Positions 11,701 to 20,267 of a stretch of DNA of 64,000 nt are shown piece by piece. The DNA comes from Cordylochernes scorpioides. Its lineage: Eukaryota > Arthropoda > Arachnida > Pseudoscorpiones > Chernetidae. A program made the position numbers and the translations under genes. The notes beneath the pieces were generated by a model. It worked only from the letters and a program-made list of their open reading frames with translations. It did not search any database and had not been told where the DNA came from. The stretch spans positions 2,646,862 through 2,710,861 of the forward strand of contig CP092880.1 in assembly GCA_030710605.1 (NCBI GenBank). The letters are read 5' to 3'. The stretch's first letter is position 1. Every line of letters begins with the position of its first letter.

Positions 11701-12167
11701 GGTACAATGGAATCCTTGGCACTCTTTATTTTCAACATTTCAAAATTGATTTCGTCATGATTATTCGTTAAATCGTATTTGATAGTTTCTTGCTTACAAT
11801 CTATTTTTGCGTTCATTTTCTTAAGGAAATCTCTCCCAAGAATTAATGTCCGTAAATGCGTTTTCAATATCACAAAGTTGTGTGATAATGTTTCGTCATC
11901 AATTTTTATATTTAAAAATATACTTCCTACCATGTCCAATTTTTTTCCATCGGGTCCTGCACAAATTTTTGCGAGTTTACTTATACCATGGCCTGTATCG
12001 AGGGCCGTTCTGAGGTCGACCACTGAGAGGTCAGCGCCTGTATCAACCAAAGCTTCAAAAGTTCCTATCTTGTCCACATGAATTTTTAATTTGTATTTAG
12101 GGTCCAACTTCTTGATTCCGTTTATGGTCGACTTGCTTTGATTGACAGATTCAGGCGCGACGCTTAG
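8700..12167 (-). CDS. pol: Pol polyprotein of Ty3 element 1 (PR-RT-RNaseH-IN)
   Basis: The protein is about 1155 residues, expressed by -1 frameshift from gag; a 1135-residue numbering starts at 12107. Protease: VDTGADLS at 21-28 (catalytic D22). Reverse transcriptase: about 265-480, with YLDD at 425-428. RNase H begins at VHTDAS (D573). Integrase: H771/H776 and C806/C809 zinc box, then catalytic D839, D899 and E935 with 35 residues between the last two. A GPY/F-type module (KYFGPYRIL) is at about 1072-1080. All catalytic residues are present and no stop or frameshift interrupts. It would copy element RNA in virus-like particles and insert the cDNA. The final six codons and the stop lie inside the 3' LTR, which is unusual. 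No separate start codon is needed. Confidence 0.93.
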   Translation of the reverse strand, partial: LSVAPESVNQSKSTINGIKKLDPKYKLKIHVDKIGTFEALVDTGADLSVVDLRTALDTGHGISKLAKICAGPDGKKLDMVGSIFLNIKIDDETLSHNFVILKTHLRTLILGRDFLKKMNAKIDCKQETIKYDLTNNHDEINFEMLKIKSAKDSIVPECSMKLIKALVETEDGEYIIEESSKMFQTNGLRLARSLINVINRETHIWITNPYPRPLKIMKNQTLAFGSSPAKINVSREREVEENKEPRFQINENLSPKEQKELKQVLERYGDLFSSRLGRTNLAKHRIDTEDAKPIKHKPYRVSAKERDIIKEQIDEMLTEGIIRPSSSPWSFPVILVKKRDGKYRFCVDYRKLNNVTVKDVYLIPRIDEVMDTLQGSTHFSAIDLRSGYWQVEVEERDKEKTAFTTAHGLYEFNVMPFGLCNAPATFERNMENMLGNLRWQICLCYLDDVIIYSPDFPTHLKRLEAVFRCFRESNLRLNDKKCRFAFEELEILGYITSKHGIKPAEHNIKAVRNFPRPKKVKEVQSFSGMCSYYRKFIKDFSKIADPLTNLIKKSVSFTWTERQEEAFQTLKTALLSPPILGHFNPNAPTYVHTDASNIGIGATLVQDIGGEEKVISYLSRTLSKAEQNYSTTEKECLAVVWSMSKLRPYLYGRHFKIVTDHHALCWLKNLKDPTGRLARWALKIQEYDFDIIHKSGKKHLDADGLSRGPLPETDWDEDFERLFLNQITDEGDKFIESVKKNLNGSRRSIAQNFKVEDGCLFKKNPNPEGRAWLLVVPEKKKREIMKEYHNHMSNGHLGVARTMYRIKSKYFWPSMLKDVSEFVKTCHLCQSRKGSNQLPSGLLQPIPPANFPFERIGIDFVGPLPSTKNRKKWIIVLTDYYTRYAETKAVSEATVKEVSKFLVEDIFVRHGAPQYLISDRGSQFTSNLMKEVMKTCKIKHCFTTSYHPQTNGLTERLNRTLINMLSMYVNTDQKNWDEILPFITHAYNTTVQETTGYSPFFLMFGREPTSLLDDRNITVDIDKDDYDEYIKHHLDKINRTRKLVINNTIKTQERMKKNYDKKHMERSYEPGELVAVWTPIRKIGKCEKLLRKYFGPYRILKKLSNVNYLIEPKDNPGQDPLIVHVSRIKPYFERIDEVNHEDVTTSGEGEVLHHD
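8717..8729 (-). promoter_or_regulatory. Polypurine tract of Ty3 element 1
   Basis: The minus strand reads GGAGAGGGGGAAG immediately before the TG of the 3' LTR, the expected plus-strand DNA primer site. It lies within the pol reading frame. Confidence 0.85.
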
Positions 12168-13312
12168 TTTAAATCTTCCAACACGGAATATCTATTCCGG
12201 GTAGGAATATTTGTCTGTGTGTTATGACATACATCGGCATAAAGCCGAGTTCCTGATTTCTCTGATATTTCATTCGTTTGGCATTTCTCTTCGACCTTCT
12301 CTTGGGTATCTGCTGGATCCTCTTCTAAGATTCTTATAAACTTGACCCTACAATAACGGGCCACGTGCCCTGGCTTGTTACATTTAAAGCAGATTGGTCT
12401 TCCATCTTCCGTCCTATTTTTGCTCACTTCTTGGCTTTTATTGTAGGTGTTTCTCTGAAGGTTTGGTTTTGGCACAAAGTTAGGATTATAAGGACGTCTA
12501 GGGGTAGAGGGCTGGGGAAAGTTGTTTCGATACTGTCTGGGAGTAGGAGGGGAGTCGTTCTTGTAATTATTGGAAACAGGGGCTTGGGGCCTGGAAGTGG
12601 TCTGGTAGTTTCGTGCGGCAGTCGGCGGCACGTACCTCGATTGTTGTTGGGGTCTAGAATAGCGTGGACCGTTATATAGGTTTCTGGATTTCTCCACACG
12701 TTCCCGATACTTCTTTTCAAAAGAATCCATTTTCTTGCACACGACAAGAAGGTCATCGGTCGTTTTAGGAGGATTCAGGTAGAGCGCGAATGAGTACTCT
12801 TTTTTCAGTCCTCCAATAACATGTTCAATTTTTGTTTCTTCTTCCATTGCGGGGTCAACCTTGTTGCACAACACTAGAATGTCTTCCGCGAACCTGATTG
12901 CTGGTTCATTCCAGTGTTGCATTCTGTTGAGCTTCATTCTAAGTTCTTCTTTATTCGCGTCCAAAGAAAAATCCTGAATGAGGCGGATTTTAATATTTTC
13001 CCAGCTCGTGAAACTAGCTTTGTGTAAATTCAACCAGGTTTTAGCGCTTCCCGTCATGTTCATGGCGGCATAACGAGAGATAATGTAGTCTGCCCAATGG
13101 TACAGGAAGCCAATTTCTTCAAGAGATTCAATCCATGGGCGAGGGTCTTCCGTTCCATCATACTTGGGGATGTCGATGTTGGGATTCAGGACAACTGGGT
13201 CGGAACTAGCATCTCTACCAATTGTTGCACCAGGTTGCGGCTTGGCAGACTCTTCAGCCATGATTCTCTCCTGTGCTGGGTCTTGCATCTTACCAGAGCG
13301 TGTTTCAACCAT
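12164..13312 (-). CDS. gag: Gag of Ty3 element 1
   Basis: The 382-residue capsid/nucleocapsid protein has a globular Gag region (about 45-205) rich in aromatic and charged residues. It is followed by a Pro/Gln/Arg/Asn-rich linker (about 215-295) and one CCHC zinc knuckle CFKCNKPGHVARYC (C308, C311, H316, C321). The first ATG in frame is at 13310-13312, inside the 5' LTR; exactly 30 codons precede the LTR border. The -1 pol frame begins at the last sense codon, and gag closes with TAA at 12164-12166. The start is inferred from frame openness; a later ATG at codon 9 or 18 is possible but would still be inside the LTR. Confidence 0.88.
   Translation of the reverse strand: MVETRSGKMQDPAQERIMAEESAKPQPGATIGRDASSDPVVLNPNIDIPKYDGTEDPRPWIESLEEIGFLYHWADYIISRYAAMNMTGSAKTWLNLHKASFTSWENIKIRLIQDFSLDANKEELRMKLNRMQHWNEPAIRFAEDILVLCNKVDPAMEEETKIEHVIGGLKKEYSFALYLNPPKTTDDLLVVCKKMDSFEKKYRERVEKSRNLYNGPRYSRPQQQSRYVPPTAARNYQTTSRPQAPVSNNYKNDSPPTPRQYRNNFPQPSTPRRPYNPNFVPKPNLQRNTYNKSQEVSKNRTEDGRPICFKCNKPGHVARYCRVKFIRILEEDPADTQEKVEEKCQTNEISEKSGTRLYADVCHNTQTNIPTRNRYSVLEDLN
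12167..12173 (-). promoter_or_regulatory. Gag-Pol -1 ribosomal frameshift site UUUAAAC
   Basis: The gag frame reads GAT TTA AAC TAA, giving the canonical X_XXY_YYZ heptamer U UUA AAC directly before the gag stop. The pol frame is exactly -1 and is open across this point. Known -1 signals usually also need a downstream stem or pseudoknot. I did not identify one by eye. Confidence 0.75.
13211..13220 (-). promoter_or_regulatory. Candidate primer-binding site of Ty3 element 1
   Basis: Two bases after the 5' LTR the minus strand reads TGGTAGAGAT. TGGTAG matches the complement of the 3' end of initiator-methionine tRNA, but the match stops after six bases. It lies inside gag codons 31-34. Confidence 0.5.
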
Positions 13313-13560
13313 CCTACAAATTTATATAAGGGAATAATGAGATAAGTCTACATTAAGTAACCTCCAGAATCATTTATTTATTTTCTCACATCAAAGAGAG
13401 CAGTGAAGTCACACGTGTACCTAAATACAAATGATGATAATCTAATCTGTTTTAAATAAATATCATAGAATATTTTATATAAAAATAAATAAATATATAA
13501 TTTAAATTTCAAATATATTAAAAATAATATAAGAAATACGCCACTAATCATGATGTAACA
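13223..13560 (-). repeat. 5' LTR of Ty3 element 1
   Basis: This is the 338-bp LTR that would hold the promoter. The gag start codon lies 90 bp upstream of its inner edge, so the element's transcript must start further upstream in this LTR. It is near-identical to the 3' LTR. Confidence 0.92.
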
Positions 13561-13787
13561 ATATAGATTAGATCCGAAAACTTTAGTAGCGTAATATATT
13601 TTTCCTGTCGAAGGGCGGTTGTGCCCGAAAGCTTGAGATAAATTTATTTGAAAGATACTTATCCCTTAAGCTTATTGATTTGAACACAATAATTAAATAT
13701 ATTTACACATAAGTACTAGATCTCAAGCTTGATAAGGTCGCTGAGCTTTATAAAAAATATATATTTATAGATACAATTTGTATTCAC
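13561..13787. other. AT-rich spacer with one hammerhead-like hairpin
   Basis: There is no gene. Near 13602-13640 the plus strand reads cctgtcgaagggcggttgtg then cccgaaagcttgag, a GGGC/GCCC hairpin between CUGUCGA and GAAA. It matches the degenerate hammerhead-like pattern seen at 7195. Confidence 0.45.
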
Positions 13788-13922
13788 AATTCCCGTCATG
13801 GACCTGAACGAGAACTGCTCCGATACCATAACCGCTGGCGTCAGTATGAAGCTGGGTTGGCAGGTATTCTTCAAAATGAGATAAGATAGGTTCAGACATC
13901 AGGGCTCTTTTCAGGGATTCAA
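13788..13922 (-). pseudogene. Ty3/gypsy RT-RNase H junction relic
   Basis: The minus strand encodes LESLKRALMSEPILSHFEEY, then LPTQLHTDASGYGIGAVL. This is the connection and RNase H start (HTDAS, first catalytic aspartate) of a Ty3/gypsy Pol different from element 1. It is only about 45 codons, cut off on both sides, and abuts a LINE-type tail at 13923. Confidence 0.7.
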
Positions 13923-14450
13923 GACTTATTTACATATGTACAAAAGGTTTGAGCCGGCTAACGGGAAACAACAACAATAGGTTTTATATAGGGAAGGTCA
14001 ACAACAACACAAATGTTTTTATTAGGGCCCATTGCCCTGTATGGATTCACCATACAAACAACAAAATAATACAGTAATCTTTTCTCCCTTTCCCCATGTG
14101 TACGTGAGCCTTTGTTTGAAAAGGGATTTATTTATACATCTGTTCTAAAACTTTCCTCACTACCTCTTTTGTGTATGAATCTATTTACAATTGATCTGTA
14201 GAAATTATAGAGTTCTATTGCTATATTTTTCTTTTCTGAAATAGTTCTCAGCGTCTTCAGTGGGTTGCTAAATCTCCAGAAGGTGTTTTTAAGAGTTTTT
14301 TCTCTTTCTTCACTTAAATATTTGCCTTCTATGATATAATGGGATTTTTTCATTAGGTATCATATTTCCACAAATCCTGCAGTGAATGTTTTCTTTTTCG
14401 GAGTAGTTTGCTCTAAAAGTTATAATTTTAAACTGAAATACAATTTTTAT
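13923..14450 (-). pseudogene. LINE 3' end with C-terminal relic
   Basis: On the minus strand, ENIHCRICGNMIPNEK and then HYIIEGKYLSEERE form a C-x2-C ... H-x4-G box (last Cys lost), with a frameshift near 14345. An open tail ends at 14132. Downstream (14090-13925) lies a 3' untranslated region ending in a hairpin and a tattgttgttgttt-type end. This is the 3' terminus of a LINE. Similar tails are at 23520-23600 and 27055-27180. Confidence 0.55.
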
Positions 14451-14534
14451 ATAACATATATATATATTATATTATAACACGAATAAAATCACAAATACTC
14501 GTCTTAAATATATATATTATATTAAAAAAAAGAT

Positions 14535-14890
14535 ATTCTGTTGATCTTTGATTATCTTGAGGATTATGCTATGGAAATGCAGTCGTGGTTAAAATCTTGA
14601 AAGTATGATAATAAAAATATTGAAGATTATAAATAGCTTTAATTGAGCTTAAGGAATATATATAAAAACATAATTTGATAAAAAATAGTGCCTGGATTAA
14701 GGCGTAAGAATAAAAAAATGAAAAACTTATTTACATAATATACACAAGTTTGAGCCGGCCATCGGGAAACAACAACAATGAGTTTTTATAAGGGAAGCGT
14801 GAACTCTGGCGGTCGATTTAACAAAGTATTTGAATCTATGAAATAAATTTTGAAATAAAATAATATTCTAATACAACATATATATAGCAT
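14535..14890 (-). repeat. Dispersed repeat family D (also at 43628-44035)
   Basis: Shared blocks include tgattatcttgaggattatg, cagtcgtgg, gagccggccatcgggaaac and ctctggcggtcgatttaaca. The second copy keeps the same order over about 400 bp. A partial third copy is at 13923-13990. I do not recognise the family. The tail resembles the LINE 3' ends nearby. Confidence 0.5.
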
Positions 14891-15535
14891 TTGAAAACGA
14901 GTTACAGAATATTCGGAAGAGAATATGTAGGAGAGAGGAAAACATGGATGAGGACGTCGTAAAATATTTCCCCTCAGGCTAAGACAACCCTCAGGAAACA
15001 GCCACAATATCCTATTACCAAACAGCAACAAGTGGCTCGTTAAGCCATGTGAGAAATTCCAACAGACAGTGATATATAAATGGAATATTTCTTTTTAAAA
15101 TTGTGAAAACTTTTTGTTTTGTCTTCCCTTGATTAATTAGTTTTTTATGGCTATTGTAAATATAAGTTTTCTTGAACAAAAAAGTGTTTAGTGCACCATT
15201 TCCTTATTAATTGTTGATCAGACAAAAATCTTGAGTAAATATTTAAATTTTGTTTGTTTTCAAACATAATTAGGTTAATTTAGCCAAACTAATTCTTCCC
15301 CATCCTCAATTAATGAGGGAAAGTCACCTCCCTTTAACACACACAGATAACTAAAGATTGGGAAGCCTGGTTTGGAATAATGGTTTGTTCTAGTTCAGAA
15401 TTTGATAGGAAAAATATTTTATAATTGGATTTCTGTGATATAATAATATATTTTCTGTATTTTATTTTTACCTTTAGTTGATGATAAGCTTTTTTTGTGA
15501 AAATGTATTATTTTCTCTATATATATATTTACATA

Positions 15536-15902
15536 CAGTAAACTCTCCTATAACGCGATTAATGTGTTGTATGAAATCGCGTTATAGGAATTCGCGTTGT
15601 ACGAAATAAAACTTGTATAACGCGAATGTTGTTAGGGTAAATTGTTAGTGACAAATAGCATGTAAAAATGTATTGTATAAAATGATGTATATAGGAAAAA
15701 TAATTATATACTAAAACAAAACTAAATGTTATATTATTTTATATGCAAATGTATTGTACAGTTGTCAATAAGGAAATTTCCGCATTTTATTTTATAACGC
15801 GTTATACAAAATTCGCGTTGTATAAATAAATTTGTCGCAATTTTTTTTATCGCATTGTACGAAATCGCGTTGTAAAAACTCGCGTTATAGGAAAGTCTAC
15901 TG
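15536..15902. mobile_element. Pogo/Tigger-type MITE
   Basis: The 367-bp element is flanked by TA. The ends are CAGTAAACTCTCCTATAACG and, inverted, CGTTATAGGAAAGTCTACTG. The interior has several cgcgttgtacgaaat sub-repeats and no ORF. CAGT ends plus a TA duplication suit the pogo group of Tc1/mariner, but the assignment is by terminal similarity only. Confidence 0.7.
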
Positions 15903-15989
15903 TATATTTATTCATATATGTATCATTATTTAATCCTATTCAAATATTTGTATTTAACTTTATATAACCTTTAATGAACTATGTAATAA

Positions 15990-16005
15990 AGAATTTTCAA
16001 TCTCA

Positions 16006-16043
<38 letters not shown>

Positions 16044-16400
16044 CTCTTCGGCGTCGGCCTCCATCCCGAGGCAGTGAAGCTAACAAGTGTGGCGAAGGCT
16101 ACCATCTACAAGTACCATCTTTGGTCTTGAGTTGGGTAACACCAGCCATCACATCGACCTGCCCACTCTGTAGGAAAGAACTCTCGCAGTCCATCGGTGG
16201 AGGAGTCTTTCCAGCAATGGGCACCACCAATGAAAACCTTATTTATATTTATATATATATATGTATATTTATCGATTTATAACTATTTATTCATATTTTC
16301 ATCATTATATAATAATATTTATTCTGTATTTAACCTTATATAATCTTATATGGACATTGAAATAAAGTAGTTTCAATCTCAATCTTTCTCTCTCTCTCTC
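15990..16400 (+). repeat. Dispersed family A element ending in (CT)n
   Basis: It starts ggctcttcggcgtcggcctc after a (CT)n run at 16011-16041. It continues through tcacatcgacctgcccactc, cagtccatcggtggaggagt and an AT-rich part, and ends gaaataaagtagtttcaatc plus a second (CT)n. Copies: 19420-20000 (+), 44370-45060 (-) and 62690-63145 (-, interrupted). The same 3' tail (tggacattg..ataaa) follows a LINE C-terminus at 57680-57911. I infer that family A is mobilised by that LINE through the shared tail. Confidence 0.55.
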
Positions 16401-16522
16401 TGATAGAAAGCTTTCATGTTTCACTCAATATTTTACCTCTACACTCAATATATGATGCTCATCCACCACCTCTTTTATTTGGACTCCTATAGATATAATT
16501 GCTTAAAGTGGAGAGGCATTTA

Positions 16523-17201
16523 CACTCATGGACAAAACTTAAGGGAGTTGTACCTTTCAGCATGTATATCGGGATTCAGACAATAACTCTGAAAGATATT
16601 ACAGTGACCTTTATTGAAGACACACGAGATAACCAATATGCACTCATGGACAAAACTTAAGGAAGTTGTACCTTTTAGCATGTATATCGGGATTCAGACA
16701 ATAACTCTGAAAGATATTACAGTGACCTTTATTGAAGACACACGAGATAACCAATATACACTCATGGACAAAACTTGAGGAAGTTGTACCTTTTAGCATG
16801 TATATCGGGATTCAGACAATAACTCTGAAAGATATTACAGTGACCTTTATTGAAGACACACGAGATAACCAATATACACTCATGGACAAAACTTAAGGAA
16901 GTTGTACCTTTTAGCATGTATATCAGGATTCAGATAATAACTCTGAAAGATATTACAGTAACCTTTATTGAAGACACACGAGATAACCAATGTACACTCA
17001 TGGACAAAACTTGAGGAACTTGTACCTTTTAGCATGTATATCGGGATTGAGACAATAACTCTGAAAGATATTTGATACACAGTGTCCGCTATTGAATACA
17101 TACGAGATAACTAAGTGTAAACAAAATTCTCTGTCTTCTTATAAAAAAGCAGACGACTGACATTAAAGAATTTTCACTTCCTCAAGTTTTGTCCATGAGT
17201 G
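16523..17201. mobile_element. Tc1/mariner-type MITE expanded as a 118-bp satellite (locus 2)
   Basis: TA and cactcatggacaaaactt stand at the left; ctcaagttttgtccatgag-tg and TA stand at the right. Units start at 16523, 16641, 16759, 16877 and 16995, all in 118-bp steps. The last unit carries a unique 80-bp tail before the inverted end, equivalent to the tail in locus 1. So a single-unit MITE appears to have amplified internally. Confidence 0.78.
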
Positions 17202-17203
17202 TA

Positions 17204-17724
17204 TTTTCTTTTTTTTTTTAATGCATTTTATAAAACCTTTTGAAATACTTTTATCATTAATTAATTAATTATATATATTATTGATTTTTTCTATTTTAAT
17301 ACAAGATGGTATTCTCCCGATAGTTCTAACATTACATATGCTGTGTGAATATTTATTTTTAAATTATCAACAAGAGTTTTATACTTTTCAGTAAGCGGGA
17401 ATATCTTAAGACTGAAAAATGGATTTTCTAGGATGGCTGCCATCGATGCTGATCTGATTTAAGCAAAGCACCAGAATCTTCTTACAACCCCCATGGCGTG
17501 GTGGATATAAGCTGGTATTTTACATTCTGCGACAAAATGGAAGTTTGCCTGTTCTTCAAGACTGGGCTGGAACAATTCTACCCCGAGTGGGCGAAGTCAC
17601 TTCAGTAAAACCTGAATTCGCCTTCTTCTCTTTGTCCAATTTTAAAGTCTTTTGGTATGTTCTCCTCTTCTTCTCAATTATATTCATTCAATCATATTAG
17701 AGTATCAAGACTGTAGAGCTTGTA
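17204..17724. other. No recognised gene
   Basis: An AT-rich part is followed by a more balanced stretch (17400-17640) whose minus strand has a short proline/arginine-rich frame I cannot assign. No RNA gene or element end was seen. Confidence 0.5.
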
Positions 17725-18142
17725 GATGTGTCTTCTTCTTTTTTATCTCCACTCAATCATATCAGGGTATCAAGCCTGTAGAGCTTGTTGATGGTGTCTG
17801 CTGGAGATGTGTCTTCTTCTTTCTTATCTCCACTCAATCATATTAGGGTATCAAGCCTGTAGAGCTTGTTGATGGTGTCTGCTGGGGATGTGTCTTCTTC
17901 TTTTTTATCTCCACTCAATCATATCAGGGTATCAAGCCTGTAGAGCTTGTTGAAGGTGTCTGCTGGAGATGTGTCTTCTTCTTTCTTATCTCCACTCAAT
18001 CATATTAGGGTATCAAGCCTGTAAAGCTTGTTGATGGTGTCTGCTGGGGATGTGTCTTCTTCTTTCTTATCTCCACTCAATCATATTAGGGTATCAAGCC
18101 AGTAGAGCTTGTTGATGGTGTCTGCTGGGGATGAGTAGAAGA
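17725..18142 (-). repeat. 81-bp tandem repeat derived from a LINE coding end
   Basis: About five copies of an 81-bp unit (ttcttatctccactcaatca ... gtgtctgctggggatgtg) are present. On the minus strand each encodes ADTINKLYRLDTLI, a stop, then LSGDKKEED. The same coding end follows the C-x2-C...H-x4-C box in the LINE relic at 27546-27722. So the array is a tandem amplification of the last codons and 3' end of that LINE. Partial units recur at 19544, 38638, 45505 and 53882. Confidence 0.65.
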
Positions 18143-18495
18143 CATCAATAGGTGATTCAATAGTCATTGATGTGGTTTGTGTGTGTGTGTGTGTGTGGGG
18201 TTGGTAATTTCTGAAATATCTTTAAAAAAATACACAATATCTCTCTCTCTCTCTCTCTCTACCTTTTTACTGATATATTTTATAGAATAATTATTTATTT
18301 TTATTATTCGAAAATATTTTAAAATTATTTTTATCTTAAAATGTGTTTGTAAAGAGAGATGTTATATTTGTAAAGCTATGAATGCTGTTTTTATTTTCTT
18401 AAATATATTTAGGTAATTTTATTTTAAAATTTCTCTCAAACCCAAAATTTCGAGTTATCAAATATTTATGAGATTCATTATTTCTTATATACTAC

Positions 18496-18701
18496 TGTTT
18501 TATCCTCTAAGGTTGGGAGGTAACCAAGAGTGAGGTGTCGCTTCACTGAGGCAAACGGACTCCAGTAATCTCGTTTATTACATAAATTGACTGACTGCTG
18601 GTAGCTAAAAACTGTCGCTATTTATATACAAAACTCTATGAAACCCATTATGCAAAATAGGATATTTGCATATCCATAATTCAATATGCAAATACACTAC
18701 A
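18496..18701 (-). mobile_element. Solo LTR, family L1
   Basis: The 206-bp LTR (TGTAGTG...AAAACA on the minus strand) has a 5-bp target duplication ACTAC on both sides (18491-18495, 18702-18706). It is homologous to 62813-63035. It contains atatgcaaat and a TATA-like tatataaatagcg. No internal region remains, so it is the product of LTR-LTR recombination. The parent family is unknown. Confidence 0.75.
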
Positions 18702-18849
18702 ACTACAATATATGATTATATACTAAGCGTAGTACAGAGAGGCAATGGCGTCGGCCTTTCACTCCAAATGCTCCATATGTTTACCACACATTGAAAACAG
18801 TTCAACTTTAGCACTTACAAGGACAAAGAATCCTACTTAGTTATTTGCA

Positions 18850-18990
18850 ATAACTTGTAGGTAAGATTTGGGAGAGAATCGGGTAGCATTGAAGTATGAA
18901 AAAAAAGTGTTGAATGCGGGATTTGATCCCAAACCAAATATCGACTGTATGTATCACCATTCCGCCAAGATTCATGTCTATATTACAAGT
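18850..18990 (-). repeat. tRNA-derived SINE-like unit
   Basis: On the minus strand, ttggcggaatggtgatacat fits an A-box. About 35 bp later, gggatcaaatccc fits a B-box, followed by a run of eight T. The structure agrees with a pol III transcribed tRNA-like head. No cloverleaf was completed by eye. Confidence 0.4.
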
Positions 18991-19071
18991 ATACTTGTAT
19001 AATACGTTAGGATATATTCCCGACTCCATTAGTAATATAAGTCATTTGAGCCCCATTTTTACCGCTTTCAT

Positions 19072-19545
19072 ATGATGTCAAAAGTGACAGAACACTACCC
19101 TGAAAACGCCAGCGTCAGCTATCATGCGGAGTACGAGGCGGAGACCATCATCCTGCGAGGATCAACAGAACCTATTACCCGCCTAACCAGCCTGAGTGCG
19201 AGCCAGGCACTGGATTCAGAACAGCTTCAGGCGAATCCTGTGGGAGAACTTGTGGATTACCACCGTGGACGTGCCTTGTTCCATTTCCTAGGATGAGCTA
19301 CGTCGCAATTGCTTCTCGGGGCACGACGCAGATGTCGCCCTACGACTGCTTCTCCAGCCCTTACCTCATCCTGACTCAAGGCGTGCCACTTGTGTCGCCT
19401 GTTGGTCCAGTGACGGGCTCTGACCCACAGATACTGGAGTTGCCGAGCCGTGTGAAGCCTGCTTAGGGCAATGTTCGCTTCCTGCGAAGTGCCCCTCAAT
19501 CTACAGGCCTTGCTGTTCGGCATTGGTATCCATTCTCCTTCTTCT
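19072..19545. other. GC-richer segment joined to family A and a LINE end
   Basis: The base composition is clearly less AT-rich than its surroundings. Open frames exist on both strands (74 codons plus, about 100 codons minus) without a domain I know. The right part (19420-19520) is homologous to the family A body at 44880-45000. I cannot tell whether 19072-19400 is the 5' part of family A or an unrelated coding relic. Confidence 0.4.
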
Positions 19546-20000
19546 TCTTTCTTATCTCCACTCAATCATATCAGGGTATTAAGCTTGTAAAGCCTGTTGA
19601 TGGTGTCTCCTGGGGATGAGTAGAGCTCATCAATGAATGAGTCAATACAGTCAGTAATGTGTTTTGGGGTTGTCGGTTGAGAATTTCAGGTATCCATCTT
19701 GATGCACTGAATCTGACAAGATTGGCGAAGGATACCATCTACAAGTATCATCTTGGTCTTGAGGTGGGTAATACCAGCCATCACATCGACCTGCCCACTC
19801 TGTGGGAAAGAACTCTCGCAGTCCATCGGTGGCGGAGTCTTTCCTGCGGTGTACGCCAACAATAAGACATTGCATATATTTTTAATCAATTATTTTATAT
19901 ATTTATATATGCATATATAATTATATTATCTTATTTATTCATCAATTTATATTTATAACCTTATAGGAAAACGATGTAATGAAGAAGTTTCAAATCACTC
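19546..20000 (+). repeat. LINE end fragment followed by a family A copy
   Basis: 19546-19690 is the reverse strand of the LINE coding end (ccactcaatcatatcagggt ... gagtcaatacagtcagtaat). From about 19715 the family A body resumes (aagtatcatcttggtcttga ... cagtccatcggtggcggagt) and ends near atgtaatgaagaagtttcaa with a short (CT)n. Confidence 0.55.
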
Positions 20001-20267
20001 TCTCTACCAGTTAAGATTATAGCCAAAGAAACTGTGGTATATGGAATTATAAGAAAGTTTTCATGCATAAACGTGAAAAACAGGAACATTTATAAAGAAA
20101 TCTACTTTTTAGATATTAATAAGGAATGATGTTCTCTTTTCGCAGATATTTGATCATTTCTTTACCGTCAAGGGAGAATTCTCGGAGAAAGAAAGTCTCT
20201 GGAGATAAAAGGAGAAAGTAAATATGGGAGGATGTTTGCCTCTCGGCCTTAGCTCAGTCTCAGGGGA

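Larger units (their letters stand above)
8379..13560 (-). mobile_element. Ty3/gypsy LTR retrotransposon 1, complete
   Basis: The 5182-bp element has two 338-bp LTRs (8379-8716 and 13223-13560), beginning TGTTGCACC and ending GATGTAACA on the plus strand. I saw one difference between the LTRs, at 8604 versus the matching position near 13448. A 4-bp target duplication ATAT flanks it (8375-8378, 13561-13564). Gag and Pol are open throughout, so it is a young and possibly active copy. Domain order protease-RT-RNase H-integrase places it in Ty3/gypsy (Metaviridae-type). There is no envelope ORF. Confidence 0.93.
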
